A stretch of DNA of 64,000 nt from the NCBI GenBank assembly GCA_001643675.2, contig LSRY02000035.1, forward strand, positions 372,001 through 436,000, read 5' to 3'. Source of the DNA: Monocercomonoides exilis. Its lineage: Eukaryota > Preaxostyla > Oxymonadida > Polymastigidae. A model generated the notes under the pieces. That model made no database searches, was not told the DNA's origin, and was given only the letters and a program-made list of their open reading frames with translations. The translations under genes were made by a program, and so were the position numbers. Positions 1 to 12,500 of the stretch are shown one piece after another. Position 1 is the first letter of the stretch; each line of letters starts with the position of its first letter.

Positions 1-15
1 TTTGTAATGTAATAC

Positions 16-2074
16 CTACAATTCAGCATGCTCTTCATCACCTTCTGAATCATCGTCATCTGCACTCGAACCCTGAACACCCAGAAGTGGTTCCACAATT
101 TCTTTCAACTCTTTGAGTTTCTCTTCGTTTTCTTCCTTCTCAGAATCTGGGTTCTCCTTCAGCCAATCAGAGACATCGCTAACTGCATCTTCAACTTTGG
201 TCTTTTCCTCCTCGTTCAGTCTAAGGTTCACTTCGCTTTCAGCATCATCTAATTGCTTCCTTAGATCTGATGTGTATGTCTCTAAATCATTGCGAGATTT
301 CACATTGGCAAGAGCCATCTCGTCCTGTTGCTTGAATTCTTCTGCTTCTCTTGTCATTCTCTCAATTTCTTCTGGTGTCAAACGTCCTTTGTCATTTGTA
401 ATCACGATAGACTCTTTAAGTCCCATGGCTTTTTCCTCTGCTGTAACTGAAAGAATCTGGTTGGCATCAATTTCAAAGGTGACTTCAATTTGTGGCTCTC
501 CTCTCTTTGCTGGTGGAATGTTTGACATAGTGAATGTTCCCAATGCGTGATTATCTTTTGTAAGTGGTCTTTCTCCTTCAAACACTTGAATAAGCACATA
601 GTCCTGGTTATCTTGTGGTGTTGAAAATGTCTTGGTTTTTTTGCATGGAATAATGGTTCCTCTCTCGACGATTGGAGTCATCACACCACCAACTGTCTCA
701 ATTCCAAGAGTCAATGCAGCTCTGTCAATAATAACCATATCTCTATCTAATGTCTGATTTTTCGAGTCAGAAAGAAGTCCGGCTTGGATGGCTGCACCGT
801 AGGCAACAGCTTCATCTGGGTTAATTCCTTTTGCAAGCTCTCTTCCATTGAAGAAGTCTCTAACAAGTTGTTGAATCTTTGGAATACGTGAGGAACCACC
901 AACCATCACGATATCGTCAATATCTCCCTTCTTAAGGTTTGCATCCTTCAGCACTTGTTCAATTGGCTTCAAGGTTCCTCTGAACAGATCAGCATTCAAT
1001 TCTTCAAATCTTGCACGAGTCAAAGTCTCCCTGAAATCTTGTCCTTCAAAGAAATTATCAATTTCAATAATTGCTTGATATGAAGTTGACAACACGCACT
1101 TTGCCTTTTCAACTTCTCGACGCAATTTTTGCATGCAACGATGGTTGGTTGATACGTCGAGTCCAGTCTTCTTTTGCCACAATTTAAGCAAGTGAGTAAC
1201 AACACGTTGATCAAAATCTTCTCCTCCCAAGTGAGTATCTCCGTTTGTGGATAACACCTCAAAAACGCCCTCATCAATTTGAAGAAGAGATACATCAAAT
1301 GTCCCTCCACCAAGATCATAAACAAGAATATTTCTCTCTGCATCATATTTCTTATCCATACCGTATGCAATAGCTGCAGCTGTAGGCTCATTCAAAACAC
1401 GCATCACGTTCATTCCAGCAATGGTACCTGCATCCTTTGTTGCTTGACGTTGTGCATCATTGAAATAAGCAGGGCAAGTGACAACAGCATGAGTAACAGT
1501 TTTGGACAAATAATCTTGAGCAATTGTTTTCATCTTCGTTAAAACCATGGCAGAAATTTCTTCAGGTGAAAATATTTTCGATTCCTTTTTAACCATGACT
1601 TCAACCATTGGTTTTCCTTCCTTATTCACAAGTTTAAATGGGTAGAGCTTAGCATCACGTTTAACTTCCGGATCGTCCCATCTTCGTCCAATTAGTCTTT
1701 TCATATCATATAACGTATTAGTTGGGTTGAGAGACACTTGAGATTTGGCCGCATCACCAATTAATCGATCAGTTTCCGTGAATGCAACCCATGAAGGAGT
1801 TGTTCTATGACCCAATTCGTTGGCAATAATTTCAACACGACCATTTTGATATACACCGACACAACTGTAAGTTGTTCCAAGATCAATACCAATCACAGTT
1901 CCGACTGATGTAAAATCAAATGAAGATCAAAAAATATTCGGACGTGAAATTTTAAAATCTTTCAAAATATTTTCGTTACAAACCTTTTGGCTTTCCATCT
2001 TCATCATCAGAACTTCCTTTCTTTGCATATGCGAACAATGCAACAACCGATAAGACAAAAAACTTTATGCTCAT
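16..2074 (-). CDS. BiP: ER-lumenal Hsp70 chaperone (BiP/GRP78)
   Basis: Two exons (2074-1984 and 1904-16) joined across a 79-nt intron with donor GTTTGT and acceptor CATCAG give 659 residues, the usual BiP length. The start at 2074 gives a clear signal peptide ([17 protein letters not shown]) and then a short acidic stretch. The ATPase domain follows (about 31-410): phosphate-1 loop [14 protein letters not shown], phosphate-2 [14 protein letters not shown] and adenosine motif [14 protein letters not shown]. The substrate-binding domain and helical lid run to about 640. The C-terminus is HAEL, a K/HDEL-type ER retrieval signal, so the protein should act in the ER lumen in folding of secreted and surface proteins. 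It is transcribed divergently from the SR-factor gene, 93 bp between start codons. The exon reaches upstream of residue 34, so a start inside exon 2 would lose the signal peptide. Identification is secure. Confidence 0.97.
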
Positions 2075-2167
2075 TTTCTTTGATCCGCACCCTTATCTCT
2101 AACGACGTTATGTTCGACATCTGGGTATAATTTGATCAATTTTGAGCAAAATTGATTAAAAACACCA
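2075..2167. promoter_or_regulatory. 93-bp divergent intergenic region (BiP / SR factor)
   Basis: Only 93 bp separate the BiP start (-) from the SR-factor start (+), so both promoters and both 5' leaders must lie here or overlap the genes. The half next to the SR gene is A/T-rich and the half next to BiP is more GC-containing. I cannot identify a definite TATA box or initiator by eye. The regulatory role is inferred from geometry only. Confidence 0.45.
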
Positions 2168-3152
2168 ATGTCTTTGTATATTGGAGCTCTTCCACAAGGC
2201 TTGAATGAAGTTTCATTCAGAGAAAAATTTGAGCCTTATGGAGAATTGGTTCGAAGCGATTTGAAAGGAAGATACGGATTTGTAACTTTTGAGAAGCTTG
2301 AAGATGCAGAGAAAGTAATACAAGAACTTAATGGTAATAAGACATTTATCCATGTTTTATAAATATTTTATTGAAAATTATTCTTTTAGGAACAACATGG
2401 AACGACAAAGAAATTATTGTTGAAGTTTGAATTTACTTGATATTGTTTTTTTGAAAATAATAACGAATCATATCCAACTGAAACGTTAATTTATTTCATA
2501 AAATCAATTAATAGAAAGTACTTCATCCAAGAGGATCAAAACCAAGGTTTTCTTCCAGGTGTTTTATTTGTAATGAAGTAGGTTTGTGCCAAAGTAACAT
2601 AGTTTTTCTGAATAAAAATTATTTGTAACTATTACAGGTCATAGAGCCAAAGATTGCCCTCGTAATTATTCAAGAGGTTATTCTTCAGGCTATTCATCAA
2701 GAAGGTTTGCTTTAATTTTTCTTTCCAAAACTTTTATCAAAATGATTTTTGCTTGAAAAAAAAATTCAAAACGAAGTCGAACTCGTTCAAGGTCAAGAAC
2801 ATATGGCCATCGTCGTCGTTTTCATAGATCTCGTTCTTCATCACCATCTTCTTCACCTTCATCTCGTTCTAGATCTCGTTATCATCATTCTCGTCATCAT
2901 CGCAGGCACCATTCATCTCCACCAACATCTTCTTCACGAAGCCGATCTCGTTCACACAGAAAAGATAAAAAGAGATCGGACACAAAATCAAAACGCTCTG
3001 CTCATAAATCACGCTCTCTTTCACACTCACGCAGTCTTTCTCGCTCAAGATCCAGTTCTTTTTCTCAAGATTCTAGAAAATCAAGAAAATCTTCCAGTCG
3101 CAGCAAGCGTCGTCATTCAAAACACTCTTCACGTAGGAGGAGCAAGAGTTAA
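2168..3152 (+). CDS. SR splicing factor: RRM, CCHC zinc knuckle and RS domain (SRSF7/9G8-like)
   Basis: Five exons: 2168-2333, 2390-2424, 2515-2581, 2638-2704 and 2777-3152. Introns are 56-90 nt and all phases agree, giving 236 residues. Residues 1-67 form an RRM with RNP2 LYIGALP and RNP1 GRYGFVTF. Residues 83-96 form a C-x2-C-x4-H-x4-C zinc knuckle (CFICNEVGHRAKDC). Residues from about 99 are a basic RS domain full of SR/RS dipeptides, ending RRRSKS. RRM plus knuckle plus RS is the layout of SRSF7/9G8 and the plant RSZ proteins, which bind exonic enhancers and recruit splicing machinery in the nucleus. The knuckle cysteines and histidine are split by the 2582-2637 intron, so they only appear after splicing, which supports the model. 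The last intron has a purine-rich acceptor (CGAAG), but it is the only AG available. It fits a window in which every large gene has introns. Confidence 0.92.
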
Positions 3153-3567
3153 AGATGATTATAAGATACAAGTTGTCAATTATAAGTAATGTAGTAATTG
3201 ATTATGTCTTCTTCATCTTTCATTTTAAAAGATGTTTTCACTGGTGTTCGAAATTTTTTAACTCGAACATGGTCTCTTTTTGCGATTTAAATAAAATTTT
3301 TTTGCAATTCATCTCATTTTATTACTCAAAAGACAAATAAACTTTTTAACACTCAGATATTGAATTGATATATTTTTCAAATCTAATCTTCAAAAAAGAA
3401 AGGTTTCAGTAGAATTCAAAACATTTTTGACTTTTTGCGTTTTCTTTTTGTCAAGTTTTATTTTTCTTCCAATAAACTATTTATACTCGAATCTGACAAA
3501 AAATCGCCCCATTATATCTAAGAATAATATTTTATTTAAAAAAAACGCAATCTAACTCGCAGATATT
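3153..3567. other. AT-rich intergenic spacer
   Basis: This spacer lies between the SR-factor stop and the WD40-gene start. It is strongly A/T-rich, with T runs and an AATAAA-like motif near 3289 that could be a poly(A) signal for the SR gene. I see no coding exon with supportable splice sites or homology. Confidence 0.5.
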
Positions 3568-6500
3568 ATGAGTTACTATCAATTTGCCCCCTTTCTGTCT
3601 ATACAGAATCACGATGGAGCTATTCTTTCTGTGAGTTCTTCCTCGAGATATCTTGTTTCGTCAAGCAGAGATAAGACATGCAGAATCTGGGATTTGAAAG
3701 TTCGTTGTTGTTTATCTCCAAAGTTTTAATTAAACGCACATGTTAATTTTTTGTTTTAGAGAGGATGTCTGACTCAAACTGTTCGAGGGCATTCAAGTTG
3801 GGTGAATCAAGGAATTCTTGAAGGAAGATTTCTTCTCACGGGATGCTTTGATGGTAAGCTACGTATATGGGATTTAAAGGCATGTAATTTTCATTTATGT
3901 GCAATTATTAGCATTTTAAACTGTTGTATTTTTTCAGGGGAAAAATAAAGAACAAAACGTTCCATATTTTGTTGTTGGAGGAAGAATGGATGAACCTCAA
4001 TTATTTCATTCACTCTCTTCAGGGAAAAATTTGTATTTTCTAGTTGTTTCACAATCTTCAACACCTGATTCAAAGATATTGACAAATGAACTTCAAATTT
4101 GGAATATTCAAAAAAAACGACTTGAATTCACTTTTGAAAAAAAGATACCTTCTATCACTAAGACACTTCTAATTGAAGGTGCTGATGCACAAAACATTTT
4201 ATCAAAAAAAGAGCAATCGAATTTGACTGCAACAAATCTTGTTCGCTCAATTTTGTGCATTGGAACAATAGCTGGTTCGTGCATGATTTTTCAAATCACA
4301 ACATCCTCATCAAGTAGAAACGAAAATGCAGCAAATGCCCTTGCACCGCATGCCTTAATTACACGTCAGCATTCGCTTGCGCTGTTCCACGGCTCTATCA
4401 CTTCTCTCTGTTCAGGCGAAGGGATTCTCTATGCTTTGTGCTGTGTGGAGAGCCTTGTCTGCGCTGTTGACATTGCAACAGGCGGAGTAATAAAGAAAAT
4501 ACCCTTCGGAGCGCCTCATACAATCACGTCACTGGCGCTTGTTGGAGAAGACCAGCCGGAAGACAGCGATCAAAGGAAAGATGGCAATGCAAGTAACACG
4601 AAAGAAAAGAATCTTCAAACACAAAAAGAAAAAGCACAGGAGAACAGGTTGCTGGCTGTTGGAACAAAAACATCTGCAATTTGTCTTTTGGACAGCAAAA
4701 CAGGAAAGAAAGTGGGCAGTCTGGAAGGGCACGATGCTCCTGTTCAGACACTGCTGACAATAAATGCACTAACAAAATCTTATTCCATTTCAACATCTTC
4801 TTCTTTCTCTTCCTTTTCTTCCTCTTTCACTTCCTCTAAAGACGTTCTGTATGCTGCGTCTAGTGCATCATCAATCGCTAAACAGTCACCAAGCACTCAA
4901 AATGCTGCATCTAATGAAAACACACAGAATTGCATACCACTTTTGATTTCTTCGTCAGCTGCTGGTGAGTTGATGATTTGGGATGTAACGAGAGAGAAAA
5001 GGACGAGCAAAAAGGAGATTGAAGGACAAAACGAAAGTACAATTGAAGAAGAACTGAGCGATGACGATGACGATGACGAAGATGAAGACGAAGAGGAGGA
5101 CGATGATGATGACGACGACGAAGAAGAAGATGATGACGAGGAAGAAGAGGAAGAAGAACTCGAAGATTCGTTAATGGGAACGGGATTTGGATCAGATCCG
5201 CATCTATTTGCGTCTGCGTGTGGACACGAAACAGCAGTCAGTGGGATGGCGTTGATCGACATTGATGCTGCCATTCTGAAGAAGATTCTGAAGCTGAAAG
5301 AGAAAGAAGAGAAAACAGGCATTGTGGTTAGCGGAGAAGGAGATGCTTCGAATGAAAGCAGCTTTGCTGTTGAAGAGAACGAGAACGAGAATGAAAGCGA
5401 AGACGATGAGGACGACGACGACGATGAAGAAGATAGCTACGACGAATATGACGAAGTTGAAGGAGCCTTCAAAGAAGCAGGAAAGCAAAGCAGCACAAAC
5501 AGCGCAAGCAGAAGAGAAGGTCTCTCAAGTGACAGAGCCATTCAAGATGGAAGCGCAACACCTCAAATGCCCCGCGGCAGCTGGGCGCACACAGCCTCTG
5601 GGTGGCATCCAGTCATCACCACAGACTCTCCTCCTCTCTTCCGCTCGTCAACCTCACTGGGTTCAACAGTGCTGTCTTCTTCTTCTTCTTCTTCTTCCTC
5701 TTCCTCTTCCTCATTCTCATCGACGCTGATGATGACACCCACACAAAAGGGGATTGAGCAGAGTCCGCAGCTATCTCCTCCGAGTGTGCAAAGAAGCAGC
5801 TATGGTCTTTCTTCACAGGTCAGCACGCCTTTGTCAAGGACTCAGGGATCAAGTGCTTCTGCTTTGTCTTCTTCTTCAGCTTCTTCAGCTTCTTCAGCTT
5901 CTTCAGCTTCTTCAGCTTCTTCAGATCTCAATTCAACAGGAATCAGCCGAATGCGCAGAAAAGGGAGAGGCAAGAAGGAAAGAAGGGAAAGAGGAGAAGG
6001 AGAAGGAGCAAATGATAGCAAAAACAAAGAACATGATAAAACAAGCAAGAAATGTGTGACAGTGTTAGCTTCTTTCAGTGAAGGGACGATTCATTTGTGG
6101 CAGCTGCCGACTGTTGATGATGTGATTATGATAGAAAAAGAGAAGAGCAGACTGAAGAAAGAAGCAAGAGAGAGAAGAATAGCCAAAATTAAGGCTAAAA
6201 AAGAGAGAAGGAGAGAAAAAAGGAGGCAGAGGAGGCTGATGAAGGAGCAGAAGATGAAGGAAAATTCCAAAAGCAAAGGAGAGAAACGCGCAAATGACAT
6301 AGAAAATGACATGTCTCCGAGCGATGACATGAAAGACGAAGACATTTCAGATATTTTGACACCTACATCTGAATTGAAGGGGCCATCAGCCACTCAAACA
6401 TTGTCAACAATACAGACACCATCACACACACAAGCAATAACAGCATCGTCTTCATCTTCGCAATCTTCTTCTTCGTCTTCTTCTTCCTCTTCTTCCACAT

Positions 6501-9500
6501 CAACACCTCTACCAACACAGAGAGAATCAGAGCTGTTCCAGCTGATTTCTCTTCTTCTGCAGCAGCAGCAAAGTGACATCAGCGAATCAAACAGCCTGTG
6601 GAAGATGTCAGAATTCATTCATTCTTCACTGGAATCCTTTGAAGAAGGGATAAAACACAGAATTTCGCTTTTCCCCCTCAAATCTGTGCAAAGGGAAGAG
6701 ACAGAAGAAGAAAAAAAAGAAAGAAAAGCGCTTGAGGAGATGATGCAGCAGAAGGAGAAAGAAGCTAAAGGCAAAGCGAAGAATGAACTGACTAACCCGC
6801 CCAGACTTGCCGATGATGAAATGGCGAAAAACAAAAACATTTCGCTTTTCTCAACATCGTCACAGTTTATCTCGAAGGCAACACAGCCGTATTCTTCGCC
6901 TTTGAATGATCCATACTCTTCTTCTTCTTCTTCTTCTTCCTCTTCCTCTTCCTCCTCCTCCTCCTCTCTATCTTCCATTTTCATTCCGCTTGTCGAGGAA
7001 GATCAGTCAAGTTTTTCTTTATCATCGTCTCAACACCAACAAGCAGATTTCCCAGCCACTCCGCACAGAACACCAACAAAGAAATCTGCACAAACAAAAT
7101 ATTCCATTGCCTCTCTCTCTCCTTCTCCTCCTCCTCCTCCTTCTTCTTCTCCCTCTCCCTCCCAATCACCAAATTCAGCTTCCTCAACAGCTGCAGCAAT
7201 CACGGTCACTCCAAAGCATCTTGTGCCATCATCTTTACTCTCCACACCTTCTGCCTCACACTCAGCATCTGCCCAGCATTCCTTCCTTCTCCACTCACAA
7301 GCACGCTCTCATTCCCATCCACACCAAACTGCACCGCCTTCCCCATTCACCTCTCTTTTCCTGTCTTCTCCAGCTTCTTCTTTCTTCTTCTCTGCTCATC
7401 CGTCTCCCTTCCGCTCATTCATTTTCTCCTCTCCTTCAAAACTCTCCCAGGAGCCTCTCACATCCTCTCCTTCTTCCTCTTCCTCTTCCTCTTCCTCTTC
7501 TCCTTCTTCTTCTCCTTCCTCTTCCTTCCCATCCGATTTGAATGCAGACAATACTCTTTTCTCTTCCTTTGACTTCTCCTCACTCAGCTCAGTGCATCTG
7601 CTCCTGAAGCGCACAGCCAGCCGAAGCTTCGACTCGGCTGTGGTGCTCCGAAACATCGCAAAAGTGCTGGACTCTCTTTTTGCCTCGCTTTCGCTCTCTT
7701 TCGGAGTGGATTCGGGTGTTCTGAATGGACCTGTTGCATCAGCAATGGCTGTGCCGTTGAAAAGGAGAGGAAATGCAGTTGATGCAGAGAATAAAACAGG
7801 ATCTGCTGGTGATTCAGGCAATCTTTCTTCTTCTTCTTCTTCTTCTTCTTTGTCTCAGTCATCTGCACCACAGCTGTCTCTTTCCTCTCCTTTTGCATTT
7901 CTCTCTTCGTTTGATCTTCGCCTGGCGTTTGGGCTGATTAAATCTCTTCATTCGCAACTGGCTCAGATGGAGTCGAAAATGAAGGAGATGGCAAAGGCAG
8001 CTAAAAAGACAGAGAAAAAAGAAGGAGAGAATGAGGAAGAGCAGACAAATCAAGAAGAAAACAGAGGAAGCGACGAAGCAGAAGAAATCAATCCGAATGT
8101 GCCGTCTGACATTGGGTCACCGCTTCTTTCAGACTCTCCAAAGAAGCTGTCTCAATCACCTTCTTCTTCACCTTCATCTTCCTCCTCCTCCTCTTCTTCT
8201 TCTCGTCTTTTAGACAGAATTGGAGCGATCGTTGATAAGATGGACTCATTCTTTGAGGAAGAAGGCGAATGGAGTGCGCAAATAGCAGAGATGAAGCAGA
8301 CAGTGGCGAAGGAGAATGAGAAGATAGAGAAATGGAGGAAAGAGAAAGAGCAAGAGCAAGAGAAGGAGAAAGAGGAGATTCTGGAAAAGATGATGGTGAA
8401 AGAAGGAGAAGTCGAAGCGCTGCGAGCTGAGTGCAATAAGGCAAATGATGACTTGAAGCAAAAAGAGGAAGAGATGAATGAAGAAATAGAAAGGGTGAAG
8501 CAGCAGCTGAAGGAGGCAGAGGAACGAGAAAGATCAAAAATAGCACAATTAGAAGAAGAAAAAGAGAAGAGAAGAAAATTGGAGAAGGAACTGAGGCAGA
8601 GACAGACAGAATACGAGCAAGAAATTGAAGAGCTTAAGCAGAAAGAGGAAGAAAATGAAGCGCAAAGAGAAAGCGAAAGAAGAAAAGAGAGAAACAACAA
8701 AGCGGAGTTGGAGGATAAGAATTCCAAACTGAAAGAAATAATAGCAAAAGAAGAGGCAGAAAGAGAAGCGATGGAAAAGGAGAAAGAAAAAGAAAGAAAT
8801 TCTTATGAAAGTAAAAAACAGGAATTAATTGAGCAGTTCGAAAGAGAAAAGAAAGAATGGGAAGAGAGAGATAAAGAGAAAGCGGAGATGTTTGAGAGAG
8901 AAAAGAAGAAGGCAGAAGATGAACTGGTTGAAGCACTTAAAAAGATGGAAGAGGAAAGCGAAGCAAACAGCAAAATGAAGAAGGAGATTGAAAAATTGGT
9001 GGAAGAGAAAGAGAAAGAGAAGGAGAATGCTGAAGATGAAAGACACAAAAACGAGATTTTGAACGAGGAGCTGCTGAAAGTGAAGAAAGAGAAAGAGGCA
9101 GTTGATGAAGAGCTGGAGAGGATTGAGAGAGAAAAGAGGAAGGAAGTTAGAGAGATGAAGGCGACAATACAAATGATGGAGGATGAATCAGAGAAGAAAA
9201 AGGAAGAAATTGAGAGAATGAAGAAGGAGAAAGAAGAAGAAGAGGCGAAAAATGAACATTTGGAAGCAGAATTGGAGAAAATTGGGAAGGAGCAGGAATT
9301 ATTGAGAAGCGAATGTGCAAAGAATGGGGAGAAGATTAAAGAGTTAGAAGCAGCAGCAGAAGAAGCAGAGGAACAAAAGGAGAAAGATGACAGATTGTTT
9401 GAAGCACTTCAGAAGAAACACGAAGGACTCAAAGAAGAGAAAGAGAAGATGGAAAAAGAGAACGAGAAAACAGAAAAGGCGCTTATGAAAGAAAAAACTA

Positions 9501-12500
9501 AAACAGAAGAGCTGATGAAGGAAAATGCGATGTTCAAAGAAAAAGCACAGGAAATGATGGAGCTCCAAAAGGAGGCAAGACAAAACTTTGAAAGGAAAAT
9601 GGCAGAGATTGAAGAGAAGCTGAAAGATGAAACAGAAAAGCAGAATCTGATCATAAACGAATTGGAAAAGAAGAAGAAAGAAGCCGAAGACGAACTGGCG
9701 AAGGTGAAGAAAGAATTTGCAGAGCGCTGGGCAGAGAAAGAGAAAGAGCTGAGGAAAGAAATGGAAGAGGAAATCAACAAGAAGACGCTGGAGTTGTCGA
9801 TGTGGGTGAAGATGGAGGAAGAAAAGAAGAAAGACAAAGTGGAAGAGGAGGAAAGAGAGAGGCAGAGGGAGTTGGAAAGAGAGATCGAAAGGCAGACAGC
9901 AGTGGAGAAGGAGAAGGAGAGAGAGAAAGAGCGGAAAGCAGACAGAGAAACAATCAGACAGAAAGAGGAAGAGATAGAAAAACTGACACGGAAGCTGGAA
10001 GACACAGAGAAGGAAAGAGAAAAAGAGAAAGAGAAGTTGAGCAGAATTGTCAGAGAGAACGAATGGGAAAAGGATAAAATGAAGGAATTACACGATGTGG
10101 AGCTGTTGGAGAAAGATAGAGAAATACAGAGGATTAAGCTGATTGCGAAGGAGAAAGAGGAAGAGAGGGAGAATGAGAAGGAGAAAGAAAAGGAAAGAGA
10201 AAAAGAGAGGACAAAACAGATAAGTATTGAAAGAAGCGAAAAAGCAGAGCTGAAGATGGAAGTGGCAGAAAAGCAGAAGGAGTTGGAGGAGATGAAGAAA
10301 TCTGTAGAAGATATTAAGCAAATGTGTGAGGAAAACAAGGAAAAAGCGAAAAAAGCAGCTGAATTGGAGAAACTTGCAGAGGAGCAAGAGAACAGAATAA
10401 AAGAAGATAGAAGAGAGATTAATGCATTGAAAGATCAGATTGAAAAGGAAAAAGAGAAAGCGAAAATGCAACAAAGAGAAAGAGAAAGAGAGAAAGAGAA
10501 AGAGAATGAGCTCAGAGAAGAAGCAGAAGAAGAGAAGAAGAAGAAAGATGCTCAAATAAAGCAGCTGCTTAACGAAAAGAACGAAGCAGACAAGCAAATG
10601 AAAGAAAGACAGAAGCAACTTCTGAACAAAGAGAAGGAAATATCTGAATTAAAGGAGCAATTGAAGAACGAACAGAATGAATCGAATGAAAGAGAAAAAG
10701 AAAGAGAACAAGAAAGAGAGAATGAAAGAGAAAGAGAGAAAGAGAGAGAAAGAGAGAGAGAAAGAGAGAATGAACGAGAAAAAGAAAGAGAAAAAGAGAG
10801 GGAGAGGGAGAGAGAAAGAGAGATGGAGATGGAGAAAGAGAAAGAGAAAATGGAGAATGCGTTAAAGTCTCACATTGAAGATGCAAAGAATCTGAAGCAG
10901 CAGACAGAGCAAGACCAAAAGGTAATCGACAAGTTGGAATCAGAACTTGCACAATTGAAGGAGAAAGTGAAGGAGCTCACAGACTCAATTCCAGTTCAAA
11001 TGGATGTTGGAACAGAAACTTCTATTCTTCTGTCACAAACACCTCCACTTGTTCCAACACCTCCGAATGTGAGTGAAGATGTGGTTAGATTGAAGGCAAA
11101 GAACAGAGAGCTGCGGGCAGAGCTGCTGCAGATGAAGAAGAAGCTGCGTGCGATGGAAAGAGAGAAAGAGAATGGGCAGAGGAAGAAGATTTCTGGCTCG
11201 TCGCTGTTTGCAATGGACTCAGTTGAACTGAACTTGGTGGATGCCAGTTTTGAGCTGGATGCAGACGAAACAAGCTTGTTGGAGGAGACAGACGAGCCAG
11301 AAGACGTCACTGTTGAAGAAGTTGCTAAAGAAGAAATACAAGAAGAAGGGAAGAAGGAAGAAGGGAAGGAAGAAGAAGAAGAAGAAGTTCAAAATTCTCA
11401 GAGCGATGCAGGTGATGAGAAAAGAGAGGATGAAGAGTTGCCTGAACAACAGTTGGATCCTGAACAAACAGCCACAATACAACAGCTGGAGGACTCTCTG
11501 TCTTTTCTGGAAGAAAGTGATACCATTCAAAAATCGAGATATGATGAATCACAGACCGAATTATTGGACATAGATGAAGATGAAAATGAAGAGAAAAATG
11601 AAGAGAAAGATCGAAAACAGGTGAATGAAAGAGAGGAATTAGGAAACCAAATGGAGGAAGCAGAGGCCGAGATGAAAGAGGAGCCTGCAAACGATCAAGA
11701 AGAAGGATTACACGAGAAAGAAGCAAAAGAAGCAAAACAAGAAGAACAAGAAGAAGACATTGAATATCCATTTGACGAGGAAAAAGAAGAAAACGAGATA
11801 TCTTCTATTGCAGAATATCAGCCAGAATGCATTCGCCCAGCATTGCTTGACAGCACTCAGGATTCGATTCCTTTCATCCTCTCCACGTCAATTGTACTCC
11901 CAAGTGGCAATGTGGAAGATGCCTTCCAATCTCCCTCACTCAGACTCGTTGAGAATGAAAGGGCCAAAGAGAAAAACGAGATGAACAGGCAAACAAGTGA
12001 ACAAGTCACACCTCATTCTCTTCGGTTGGAAGAGTCCAACACATCACTGCAGATGATATCTCCTCTTTCATCTTCTACTCCTCTTGTCAATCATTCTGCA
12101 AGGCGCTTGCAACAGCCTTCTTCTCATGCTAAAGATAACCTTCCTTCATCATCATCATCATCTTCTTCTTCTATCTCTGATGCAGCATCCATCTCACCCT
12201 GGACGTCTTCCCCTGGAATATCGCCATTGTTGTACTCAACACCTCCCTATGAACCAGGTGGGATGTCTTATTCACCTCTTGTCTCACCTTCCTATTTCGG
12301 GTTTGGCAGCACCCCATCGACTGCATCTACAAACAGATCAATGGGAAATCCAATGAATTCTGCAGATGTGCCAAAGGGTTCCCCAATTGAAACACCCACA
12401 GAAAGAGCCAGCCCTCCACTGTCGCCTCCCACACTATCATCTCCTCTGAGATCGACAATCCCCACAAATGTCGTGGGAACGCCATCACCGCAGACTGCGA

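Noticed and set aside
2749-3189. 146-residue open frame on the plus strand
   Set aside because: It reads the RS-domain exon of the SR factor in the wrong frame (His/Leu-rich). The in-phase frame from 2777 gives SR/RS dipeptides and joins the zinc knuckle.
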